Position numbers and translations under genes: made by a program
Notes under the pieces: generated by a model
The model's input: the letters and a program-made list of their open reading frames with translations, nothing else
Databases searched by the model: none
Told to the model about the DNA's origin: nothing
Source: a bacterium HR21
GTDB lineage: Bacteria; Bacteroidota; Ignavibacteria; Kapaibacteriales; HRBIN21
Length of the DNA: 64,000 nucleotides
Assembly: GCA_002898295.1 (NCBI GenBank)
Contig: BEHX01000011.1
Location: 1-64,000 of the forward strand
Reading direction: 5' to 3'
Shown here: in pieces, positions 31,328 through 39,500 of the stretch
Position numbering within the stretch: position 1 is the first letter of the stretch
Layout of the letters: the number at the start of each line of letters is the position of its first letter

Positions 31328-33189
31328 CGAGTGATGTGGAAGGCGAGGAAGCTGAGACCATAGGCCAGCGCAAACGTATACGCGAATGCCAGTCCCACCC
31401 AGCCCCATGAACCGCTTTCCCGGCGCAGCACTGCCATAGTCGAGATGCACTGCAGGGCGTAGACATAGAAGACCAGCACGCTGAGGGCAACCGGCAGCGG
31501 GAAAGTCTGTGCGAGAACCTCTCGCAGCGTGCTCTCCGCCGCTTCGACATCAATGGCGTAGAGCTGCCCCATGAAGGAGACGAACACCTCCCGGGCAGCA
31601 AAGCTCCCCAGGAGGGCAATGGTAGTTTTCCAGTCGAAGCCCAGCGGAGCGAAGAGAGGCTGTATGAGCCGCCCGAGCTGCCCTGCCAGCGAGCCTTCCA
31701 GCTGCAACCGCTGTGCCTCCAGCGGAGGAGTCCCCGGCGGAATCGCAACGGGAGGAAGCTCCGTCAATGCCCACAAGACAATGGAGAGAGCCAAGATGAT
31801 GGTGCCCGCTGTGCGGAGAAACTCCCGCCCACTACTCCAGGCTCGCCCGACTACATTCCGCCATGTGGGGAGCCGGTATGGAGGAAACTCCACCACGAAC
31901 GGCGTCTTCGCCCCGCGCAGGACAGTGTGGCGGAGAATCCACGCAACGCCGAGCCCAGTTACGGCTCCGAGCGCGTATAGACCCATCATCACGAGTGCTT
32001 GCAGCGAGAAGATGCCACCGATGTACACTGCCGGAACCGTTGCCGCAACCAGCAGTGTGTAGATAGGCAATCGCGCCGAGCAGGTCATCAGGGGAATGAT
32101 GAGCATTGTCGCTAGCCGCTCCTGCCGGGATGGGATGACGCGGGTGGAGAGAATTGCCGGAATAGCGCAGGCAAATCCGCCCAGAATGGGCAGGAATGCC
32201 CGTCCCTGCAGTCCAAAAGCACCCAGCAGGCGGTCTACCAAGAATGCCGCACGAGCAAGGTAGCCGGAATCTTCCAACACCGTCAGCACGACGTAGAGCA
32301 GCACGATTTGCGGCAGAAAGACCACAACGGAACCCACCCCTCCGAGAATGCCGTGGGTGAGGAAGTTCCGCCCTACCCCAGCAGGCAGCCACGCTTCCAG
32401 CGCGTGTTGCAGCCACCCAATGGCAGCCTCGATGGCATCCATAGCAGGCTGGGCAACGGTGAAGATGGTCTGGAAGAAGAGCAGCATCACGAGCCCAAAT
32501 ACGAGCAGCCCGGAGACCGGATGGAGCACAATGCGATCGATCCGCTCGGAGCGGTGGTCGGGTTCGGGAAAACGCAGGACGTGCGCGGCAAGCTCTGTTG
32601 CCCAGCGGTATCGCTCCTCCGGAGGAGCCCCCGGAGGCAACGACAGCAAAGGAATACCCCACGGTTCCCAGGAGAGGAGCGAGCGGCGTACCTCTTCTAC
32701 CCCGATGCCCCGGCGCCCGACAACGGTGAAGACGGGAATTCCGAGCCGGTGCTCTAGCCCCTCAGCATCGAGGACTCCGCCCCGGGCTTTCAGTTCGTCA
32801 ATCATCGTCACAACGAGCGCAGTAGGGCGCTGCAGCAGCGCAATCCACGAAATCAGCACCAGCCCTCGCTCAAGCTGTGTCCCATCGACAACCACAAGGA
32901 TGCGGTCGGCTTTCGGTGCTTTGGGGAGTTCGCCCTGGAGGAAGGACACAGCTAAGCGCTCGTCTTCGGTCTTCGGGGAGAGGCTGTAGATCCCAGGCAG
33001 GTCAACCAGCGTCACGCGGACTCCGTCTTGCTCGAGCGCTCCTAGGAAGGGCTCAATAGTCACCCCGGGATAGTTCGCTGTGCGCTGCCGCAGCCCCGTC
33101 AGAGCATTGAACAACGTGGATTTGCCACTGTTCGGCAATCCGACTAGGGCAACAGTACGCTGGGCTGCTTCAGTGGCTGCCGTTGCCAT
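31312..33189 (-). CDS. feoB: Ferrous iron transporter FeoB
   Basis: 625 aa from the ATG at 33189, which overlaps feoA by 20 nt. G domain: G1 VGLPNSGKST, G2 Thr in YPGVTIE, G3 DLPGIYSL, G4 region VTMIDELKA. The usual asparagine of the G4 NxxD motif is Thr here (TMID), which could weaken guanine specificity; other motifs are normal. About eight to ten membrane helices follow, including GGFACAIPAILSTRVI and LLGSFAAREVFVSFMG gate motifs. Imports Fe2+ with FeoA. Confidence 0.95.
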   Translation of the reverse strand: MATAATEAAQRTVALVGLPNSGKSTLFNALTGLRQRTANYPGVTIEPFLGALEQDGVRVTLVDLPGIYSLSPKTEDERLAVSFLQGELPKAPKADRILVVVDGTQLERGLVLISWIALLQRPTALVVTMIDELKARGGVLDAEGLEHRLGIPVFTVVGRRGIGVEEVRRSLLSWEPWGIPLLSLPPGAPPEERYRWATELAAHVLRFPEPDHRSERIDRIVLHPVSGLLVFGLVMLLFFQTIFTVAQPAMDAIEAAIGWLQHALEAWLPAGVGRNFLTHGILGGVGSVVVFLPQIVLLYVVLTVLEDSGYLARAAFLVDRLLGAFGLQGRAFLPILGGFACAIPAILSTRVIPSRQERLATMLIIPLMTCSARLPIYTLLVAATVPAVYIGGIFSLQALVMMGLYALGAVTGLGVAWILRHTVLRGAKTPFVVEFPPYRLPTWRNVVGRAWSSGREFLRTAGTIILALSIVLWALTELPPVAIPPGTPPLEAQRLQLEGSLAGQLGRLIQPLFAPLGFDWKTTIALLGSFAAREVFVSFMGQLYAIDVEAAESTLREVLAQTFPLPVALSVLVFYVYALQCISTMAVLRRESGSWGWVGLAFAYTFALAYGLSFLAFHITRWLVE

Positions 33190-33421
33190 TGGGGATGAGC
33201 ACGTAAATGGTGGCTGCTTCCTCAGCCCGGACCCCAATCCGGAGCCCGCGACACTCAACCTCGAAGCTCCCCCCGAGTGGAGCCCGCCGCCGCACAACCA
33301 GAACGGTCCCGAGCGTGAACCCTAACTCCCGGAAGCGCTCAATGGCAAAATCTTCCCCCGCATACCCGGCAACAATGACCGGGCGGTGCAGAGGAGCCTC
33401 AGAGAGCGGGATAGGTGCCAT
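33170..33421 (-). CDS. feoA: Ferrous iron transport protein FeoA
   Basis: 83 aa from the ATG at 33421. SH3-like FeoA fold: PLHRPVIVAGYAGEDFAIERFRELGFTLGTVLVVRRRAPLGGSFEVECRGLRIGVRAEEAATIYV. Small cytosolic partner of FeoB, with which it overlaps. A TAAATTTG promoter motif is 30 nt upstream. Confidence 0.93.
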   Translation of the reverse strand: MAPIPLSEAPLHRPVIVAGYAGEDFAIERFRELGFTLGTVLVVRRRAPLGGSFEVECRGLRIGVRAEEAATIYVLIPNGNGSH

Positions 33422-33450
33422 GGAGGAAACGGGCAACTTGGACCAGGTAC

Positions 33451-33458
33451 AAATTTAG
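33451..33458 (-). promoter_or_regulatory. -7 promoter element TAAATTTG for feoAB
   Basis: Minus-strand TAAATTTGTAC matches TAnnTTTG; start site expected ~33443, leader ~22 nt to the feoA ATG. The element abuts the interleaved inverted repeats at 33459-33520, which could be a regulator site. Confidence 0.6.
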
Positions 33459-33520
33459 CGCTTCCTTCGTGCTGCTGCCAACGACGAACGAGAGGAAGCG
33501 ACAGGTATGCGTGGCAGCAG
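33459..33520. repeat. Two interleaved inverted repeats between feoA and tRNA-Lys
   Basis: CGCTTCCT (33459-33466) pairs with AGGAAGCG (33493-33500), and CTGCTGCC (33472-33479) pairs with GGCAGCAG (33513-33520). The arms alternate (1-2-1'-2'). The block lies between two divergent promoters, so it is more likely a DNA operator than an RNA fold. Confidence 0.45.
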
Positions 33521-33525
33521 ATGTG

Positions 33526-33534
33526 TAATTTTGC
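33526..33534 (+). promoter_or_regulatory. -7 promoter element TAATTTTGC for tRNA-Lys
   Basis: TAATTTTGC matches TAnnTTTGC and ends 3 nt before the mature 5' end of the tRNA, so the transcript would start almost at the mature end. Confidence 0.6.
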
Positions 33535-33537
33535 ATT

Positions 33538-33610
33538 GCTCCCTTAGCTCAGCTGGAAGAGCAGCGGACTCTTAATCCGCGGGTCGGGGGTTCGAATCCC
33601 CCAGGGAGCA
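33538..33610 (+). tRNA. tRNA-Lys (anticodon CTT)
   Basis: 73-nt cloverleaf: acceptor GCTCCCT pairs with AGGGAGC, D arm TAGCTCAGCTGGAAGAGC, anticodon stem GCGGA/TCCGC enclosing loop CTCTTAA (anticodon CTT), T arm GGGGGTTCGAATCCCCC, discriminator A. The 3' CCA is not encoded (CCG follows). Confidence 0.97.
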
Positions 33611-33635
33611 CCGCAGAGGGAAGGAGGGAAGCCAC

Positions 33636-33905
33636 ATGGTACGGCAGACTGTCCCACGGGGCAGAGGCACCAAGTCGCCGATATGGACGTTCCCGCTGGG
33701 GAAGCGGAACTGGCGCATCATTGGGCTGGGGCTTGCTCTCTTGGTGGTAGGCTATGGCTTGATGAGCATTGGCATTTTTACCCGCTACGACAACCCGATT
33801 GCGATGGTCGTCGCGCCGCTGGTCCTGGTGGTAGCGTATTTGGTGATTGTCCCCGCCGGTATTCTCACGCGCTCGAAAGGCTCTTCGCCGGGCGCATCCC
33901 AATGA
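33636..33905 (+). CDS. DUF3098-like small membrane protein
   Basis: 89 aa. 'WTFPLGKRNWRIIGLGLALLVVGYGLMSIG' then 'PIAMVVAPLVLVVAYLVIVPAGIL' resembles the two-helix DUF3098 proteins of Bacteroidota, usually found near cell-division genes. Starts 26 nt after the tRNA, probably on the same transcript. Its 3' end overlaps the convergent pgeF gene by 41 nt. Confidence 0.78.
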   Translation: MVRQTVPRGRGTKSPIWTFPLGKRNWRIIGLGLALLVVGYGLMSIGIFTRYDNPIAMVVAPLVLVVAYLVIVPAGILTRSKGSSPGASQ

Positions 33906-34614
33906 AGGCGACCATTCGTCCGGCGGCAGAGCCATCGCGACGGAAGGAGTGGTAGCGCGGGTCGCCGATCGTACATCCGGGGGAGTGTTCGATAGCGCTC
34001 TCCGGGATGCCCAGCCGGAGGAGGCGACGGTGAAGTTCGCCGCGGAGGTCCAGGCGGAAGAATTCCCGATCGAGTCGGAAGGCACTCTCGGGGAAGAGTT
34101 GCGCGACGTCTTCCCGGACCACATAGCGTTCGACGGAGGCACAGGGCGACAGGTACACCCGTAGCCTGTCTGGGTTACAGCCATGACGGAGCAATTCTTC
34201 AACGCCGGTTTCCACAATCCCGGCAGCAATTCCCCGCCAGCCGGCGTGGAGAGCGGCAATCAGAGGAGGCTCCAGAGAGGCAAGCAGGACAGCACAGCAG
34301 TCCGCAATGCGGACGCAGAGGAAGAGCCCCGGGGTTGCGGTGATCATCCCGTCGCTCTCCTCTGGGGGACTTGTGGGTCCGACCCAGCGAACGCGGGTGC
34401 CGTGGACTTGGTACTGGAACTTGAGGGCATGCCATGGGACTCCCAGCATTGCCGCCAGCAGTTCCGTTTCAGCACTTGGCGAGGAGAATACATCGATGGA
34501 GAACCCGCGGGGCGGGAAACGTTCGGCTGCTCGCAGGGTAACCCCAGCGAGGATCCAGGGTGGGAAAATCCGGGGCAGCTCCAGGGGGAGAGAGGCTACC
34601 ATGGCTTTGAGCAT
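33865..34614 (-). CDS. pgeF: Laccase-domain purine nucleoside phosphorylase / peptidoglycan editing factor
   Basis: 249 aa. Multi-copper-oxidase-like DUF152 (YfiH) family: KFQYQVHGTRVRWV (His), ADCCAVLL (Cys), AALHAGWRGIAAGIVE (His) form the metal site. Family members have purine nucleoside phosphorylase/adenosine deaminase activity, or affect peptidoglycan composition. ATG at 34614 (34602 possible). Tail-to-tail overlap of 41 nt with the DUF3098 gene. Confidence 0.88.
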   Translation of the reverse strand: MLKAMVASLPLELPRIFPPWILAGVTLRAAERFPPRGFSIDVFSSPSAETELLAAMLGVPWHALKFQYQVHGTRVRWVGPTSPPEESDGMITATPGLFLCVRIADCCAVLLASLEPPLIAALHAGWRGIAAGIVETGVEELLRHGCNPDRLRVYLSPCASVERYVVREDVAQLFPESAFRLDREFFRLDLRGELHRRLLRLGIPESAIEHSPGCTIGDPRYHSFRRDGSAAGRMVAFIGMRPAKSLSSA

Positions 34615-34683
34615 CTATACCCCGGCGGTTGCTCCACCGAGGGAGAGAGACGTGGAGAGCGCAGAGGTTTTGTAGGGAAGCCC

Positions 34684-34691
34684 TATTTTCG
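34684..34691 (+). promoter_or_regulatory. Possible -7 element TATTTTCG for the aldehyde dehydrogenase operon
   Basis: TATTTTCG, one base from TAnnTTTG, lies 32 nt upstream of the ATG at 34723 in the 108-bp divergent gap to pgeF. Identical to the octamer before ssb. Confidence 0.4.
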
Positions 34692-34722
34692 CTCCGCTCG
34701 TATTGGGCTTGGAGGAGCCGGC

Positions 34723-36174
34723 ATGGAGCGCAGAGCAAATTTCATCGGCGGGAGTTTCTGTGAGCCGCTCGGAGGTCAGTATATGGAAAAGCGTGATCCA
34801 GCAACGGGGCAGAGCTTCGCGCTGGTCCCGGCATCCGATGAGCAGGATATTGCCGCAGCGGTGGAGGCAGCGCGGCAGGCATTCCCGCAGTGGGCGGCGT
34901 TGCCGTCGGAGGAGCGTGCCCGGCTCCTTTTGCGTCTTGCCGATATCGTGGAGCAGCATCTGGAGGAGTTGGCCTTGGCAGAGTCGCGCGATACGGGCAA
35001 GCCACTGTGGCTTGCCCGGCAGCTGGATATTCCGCGGGCGGTGCGCAATTTCCGCTTCTTCGCCACGGGACTTTTGCATCTGTCTTCGGAAGCATATCGG
35101 GGGGATGGGGACATTTTCAGCTATACGCTCCGGCAGCCCCTCGGGGTAGTAGGCTGTATTTCTCCATGGAATCTGCCGCTCTACCTGTTGACCTGGAAAG
35201 TCGCTCCGGCATTGGCGGCGGGCAATTGCGTGGTGGCGAAGCCCTCGGAGCTGACCCCGACCACTGCACAGATGCTGGCACAGCTGGCCTGCCAGGCGGG
35301 ATTGCCTGCCGGTGTCCTCAACGTCGTCCATGGGGATGGTCCTCGAGCGGGAGCAGCCCTCGTGGCGCATCCCGAAGTGCGCGCTCTTTCCTTTACTGGC
35401 GGAACCCGCACGGGCGCCGAAATTGCTCGGATTGCGGCGCCGATGTTCAAGAAGCTCACGCTCGAGCTGGGTGGGAAAAATCCCTTCATCCTCTTTGCCG
35501 ATTGCCATTTCGAGCGCGCTGTTGCAGAAGCTCTCCGCGCGGCGTTCTCCAACCAGGGGCAGATCTGCCTGTGTGGTTCCCGGATCCTGGTCCATCGTCC
35601 GCTCTACGAGCGTTTCCGGCAGGAGTTTGTTGCTCGTGTGCGGGCACTCCGCGTCGGCGATCCGCTGGAGCCCACAACCCAGCAGGGTGCCTTGATTTCG
35701 GAAGCCCATCTGCAGAAGGTGCTCGCCTACATTGAGCTGGCACAGCAGGAAGGCGGACGCATCCTCTGCGGAGGGGAGCGCCTCCGGCTGGAAGGACGCT
35801 GCCGCAATGGGTACTTCGTTGCTCCAACAGTCATCGAAGGGCTCGCCCCGGAATGCCGGGTCAATCAGGAGGAGATTTTCGGACCGGTCGTCACGCTCAT
35901 CCCATTCGACACAGAGGAGGAAGCGATCGCTTACGCGAACAGCGTCCCCTATGGGCTAGCTGCCAGCATCTGGACGGAGAATCTTGCCCGTGCGCACCGT
36001 GTCGCGGAAGCCCTGCAGGCGGGAGTTGTCTGGGTCAACTGCTGGATGGTGCGGGATTTGCGCACCCCTTTCGGGGGAGTCAAGCAGTCGGGATTGGGAC
36101 GAGAAGGTGGCTGGGAAGCGTTCCACTTCTTCACCGAACCGAAGAGTGTGACACTGGCTCTCTGGCGGGACTGA
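34723..36174 (+). CDS. Aldehyde dehydrogenase, 2-hydroxymuconate/2-aminomuconate semialdehyde DH-like
   Basis: 483 aa from the ATG at 34723 preceded by GGAGGAG; the track's longer start covers the pgeF region. NAD-dependent ALDH motifs: GVVGCISPWNLPLYLLTWK, LELGGKNP (catalytic Glu), FSNQGQICLCGSRILV (catalytic Cys) and EEIFGPVVTLIPF. The PLYLLTWKVAPALAAGNCVV region resembles the hydroxymuconic/aminomuconic semialdehyde subgroup (ALDH8-like). Directly followed (2 nt) by a RidA-family gene similar to 2-aminomuconate deaminase, which supports this substrate class; the preceding 3-hydroxyanthranilate steps are not in the window. Confidence 0.88.
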   Translation: MERRANFIGGSFCEPLGGQYMEKRDPATGQSFALVPASDEQDIAAAVEAARQAFPQWAALPSEERARLLLRLADIVEQHLEELALAESRDTGKPLWLARQLDIPRAVRNFRFFATGLLHLSSEAYRGDGDIFSYTLRQPLGVVGCISPWNLPLYLLTWKVAPALAAGNCVVAKPSELTPTTAQMLAQLACQAGLPAGVLNVVHGDGPRAGAALVAHPEVRALSFTGGTRTGAEIARIAAPMFKKLTLELGGKNPFILFADCHFERAVAEALRAAFSNQGQICLCGSRILVHRPLYERFRQEFVARVRALRVGDPLEPTTQQGALISEAHLQKVLAYIELAQQEGGRILCGGERLRLEGRCRNGYFVAPTVIEGLAPECRVNQEEIFGPVVTLIPFDTEEEAIAYANSVPYGLAASIWTENLARAHRVAEALQAGVVWVNCWMVRDLRTPFGGVKQSGLGREGGWEAFHFFTEPKSVTLALWRD

Positions 36175-36176
36175 CA

Positions 36177-36599
36177 ATGCGGCGTGTCATCATTGCGACG
36201 GATGCAGCTGAGCCGGTTGGACCATACCCGCACGCGGTGCAAGTGGGCAACTGGCTCTTTCTGTCCGGCATTGGACCGCGCCGGCGAGGGAGTACCGAGA
36301 TCCCCGGTGTGCTCCGCGACAGAGAGGGGCGCATCATCGGCTACGACTTCGAGACCCAGTGCCATGCTACCTTTGCCAATGTTGGGGCGATTCTCCGTGC
36401 TGCCGGTGCCCGGTGGGAAGATGTGGTAGATGTGACGGCATTCCTGACCAATCTGGAGCGGGATTTTGCGACCTTCAACCGCATCTATGCCCAGTACCTG
36501 GGACATGTGCAAGCATGCCGGACGACGGTAGAGGTGCAGCGTCTCCCGACCCCAATTGCCATCGAGCTGAAGTGCATCGCGTACGTGGAGGGGCAATGA
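36177..36599 (+). CDS. RidA-family deaminase, 2-aminomuconate deaminase-like
   Basis: 140 aa. RidA/YjgF fold: AVQVGNWLFLSGIGPRRRG, ATFANVGAILRAAGARWEDVVDVTAFLTNLERDFATFNRIYAQYL and RTTVEVQRLPTPIAIELKCIAYV. The 140-residue form with an insertion IPGVLRDREGRIIGYDFETQC is as in aminomuconate deaminases. Adjacent to the semialdehyde dehydrogenase. Stop overlaps the next ATG (ATGA). Confidence 0.85.
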   Translation: MRRVIIATDAAEPVGPYPHAVQVGNWLFLSGIGPRRRGSTEIPGVLRDREGRIIGYDFETQCHATFANVGAILRAAGARWEDVVDVTAFLTNLERDFATFNRIYAQYLGHVQACRTTVEVQRLPTPIAIELKCIAYVEGQ

Positions 36600-39500
36600 A
36601 ACGGTGCGTACTCTGGCTCTCTGCTGCCGTCGTCCTGCTGGGGCAGCCGCGGGCGGCGTATATCCTCCCCGATATCGGGGCTCCGGGCATGGCGGTTGCG
36701 GTAGACATCATCGCGTGGCACGATGCCCGGGGCACGTTTGGCAGCGATGGGCTCTATGCCAATGAGCCAGGCGATCCGGTGCGGGTTGAATGTGCTCGCC
36801 TGGAGGACACCGCACGCATCACGCTGGGACCGCTGGTGGTCAGTTGGGAGGGGCGGCTAATCAGCACGCACGTCTTCGTCCATCCCTGGGTACGACCGAA
36901 TAGCTGGCGCTGGACTGAGCTGCAGCCGGAATTCCGTATCCCGCTTCGGGTGGTCGTCGGAGGACAGAGCGTTGTGGTGGATACCTTCTACATCGTTGAG
37001 CCGACCCCCATCGGGGTATACACGGGCACTGAGCGGGTACTCGGGGAGGGGGCTCTCGGGATACGCTCTCGCCGGGGAGCGCTAGTAGTGGATAGCCTCA
37101 TCCTGCCGGCAGGGGCAACCTTCCGGGTCTCGACGGCCGACTGCGATCCATGGACACCGGGCAATCAGGGGTACTTACCCTGTGTGCTCATGGCACGGGG
37201 ACCTATTCGGGGCGGGGCAGGGACCACACTGAGTGTCAGTGCTGAAGGGATCAATGCGGGACCGGGCGGGGGTGGTGGCGGGGGCTCGTTTTGCGATGTG
37301 CTGACCGGCTCAGCGCGTGGCAGCAACGGTGGCAGTGGCTTTACCAGTGGCGGGCGGGGCGGCAAGAATGGGGTTGGGGTTGGTTCCAACGAGTACCGTG
37401 ACTACGGGCAAAGTACAGGGGCTGCGGGAGCCAGTCTCAACGGCGTTGCGCCGGGGACATCGCCGCAGTATGAATCTGCCGGTGGCGGGACGGGGCATCC
37501 GTTCGGGCTCTCCGGACAGGGATGCCGAGATGGGAACACGTGCACACCCGAGGGCGGCTACGGCGGCGGCAGCGGCTTCCAGCAGCGGCAAGCCGGGGGC
37601 GCTGGCGGGTATGCAACGCGTGGGCAGAGTTCTGGAGCGAACAACGGCGGCTACGAGCACGGCAACGCGTGTTTGGTCCCGCTGGCAGGCGGCTCCGGCG
37701 GGGCCAGCGGGAATCCGCAGGGAATCAATGTCTGCTCCGGTTCCGGAGGTGGTGGCGGGGGAGCACTCCAGATTGTGGCGCCAATCGTCCAGGGGCTGCG
37801 CCTCCTTGCCGAGGGAGCACCGGGGGAACTGCCGGGCACGTCCCAGGCAGGGGCAGGGGGCGGGGGCTCCGGAGGAGCGCTCCACATCTGCGCTCCCGGT
37901 GGGTATGAGTTGCCCCCATTGAGCGTTGCCGGCGGACGCGTAGCGGGAGCCCCCTCTGGAGGTGCAGGACGGGTTCGGCTCGATGGTCCGGAGAGAAGCC
38001 CGGCGTCGGTCCAGCCGCCGGAGGCTACACGCTTTGTCGGACCCAGCATTGCACTGTTGCCGCCGTTGCCCCGGCAACGTGCCGTGGTCAGCGGCACCGG
38101 CAATGGACAGCCAATTGTGCTCTATGGTAAGCCGTACGGCGGTCGGTGGCGTCCGCTCGATACCCTTTTCGGATACGGAGTCCGCTGGAGTACACTGGTT
38201 GCACTCCCGGAACCCGACACGCTCTTCTTCCTGGTTGCGCTGCAGCAGATTCCTAATCCGAGCTCGAGCCTCTATGCGGCAGAACCTCCCTGGGTGCTCT
38301 CGCCAGCGGCGGCACGGCTCCTTCTGGTTGCCCGAGTGCCCCGCCTTGTTGCCCCGGCGAGCCGACAGCTGGATACGGTGCTCTGTGCCGAGACCGAGCT
38401 TTGGGATACGGTGACGGTGCGGAATACCGGCGATGCTCCACTGGAGATTCTCTCTGCTGGCTTCCAGCGGGGCACGCAAGGATTCCGCCTGGTGACGCCC
38501 CCGGCTTCCCAGTTCCCGTTGAGTGTGCTGCCGGGTGATTCGCTCCGCCTGGTGGTGGCATTCCAGGCGCCGGCGTCCATGGGAGTCTTCCAGGATACGC
38601 TGCTGCTGGTACATACAGACACGCTCGATGCAGGCTCGCCCTGGTCCATTGCCTATCGTGCCATCAAGGACACGGTCGCGTTCCAACTCACGGATGGGAC
38701 TGCTCCGGTGCGATGGCTCGACTTCGGTACGCTCTGCCCTGGGGAGGAACGGGAGGGCAGAGTGGTGGTCTCCAATACGAGCGGGCGTCCGCTCCGGTTT
38801 GCCCCACCACGCCTGCTGGGTGGAGCAGTCTGGAGCGTAACGCCGGGGACGGCATTCTCGCTGCCGCCGGGAGGGAGCCAGGAGATACGGCTCCGCTGCC
38901 GGGCTGGTTTTGTCGGAAGCCTCCAAGGGAAGCTGGTCGTGAGTAGCGCCGAGTGCCCGATTGCCGATACAATTGCTCTGACGGTCGTTGGGCTGCAGAC
39001 TCACCTGCAGTGGTACGGGTCAGGACAGTTTGGATTCGTCCGCGTCGGGAGTAGGAGCGAGCTGAGTGTCAGTCTGCGGAATGTGGGGTACTCGACGGCG
39101 CAGGTCCTGGCGGTGTCCGGTATTGCGCCGCCGTTTGAGCTGGTGAATGTCTCTTCCCCATTGCCGGCTCTTCTGGCACCGCAGCAGGAATTGGAGTTCC
39201 GTTTCCGCTACACGCCCACGGCGGCACGGTTGGACGTGGCAGAAATTGTTGCCATCGCCGTCCGGGCTGATTCCGCATGCCCGGATACGGCACGGTTGCT
39301 GCTCAGCGGGACCGGCGTTCGGGTGGAGCTGCAGGTGCGTCCGAGTGCGCTCGATTTTGGGCTTGTCAGCCGGTGCGAGATGCCGCTCGATACCGTCTGG
39401 CTGGTCAATACCGGGACGGTGCCTCTGTCTCTGGTGCGTCCGGCACAGGTAGTCGGACCGCATGCGACCGAATTCATCGTCGTCGTTCAGCCGGCTGTTC

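Noticed and set aside
37310-39004. 564-aa minus-strand ORF opposite the anchor-D protein
   Set aside because: Arg/His/Gln-rich shadow with no motif; the plus strand carries the signal peptide and Ig repeats.
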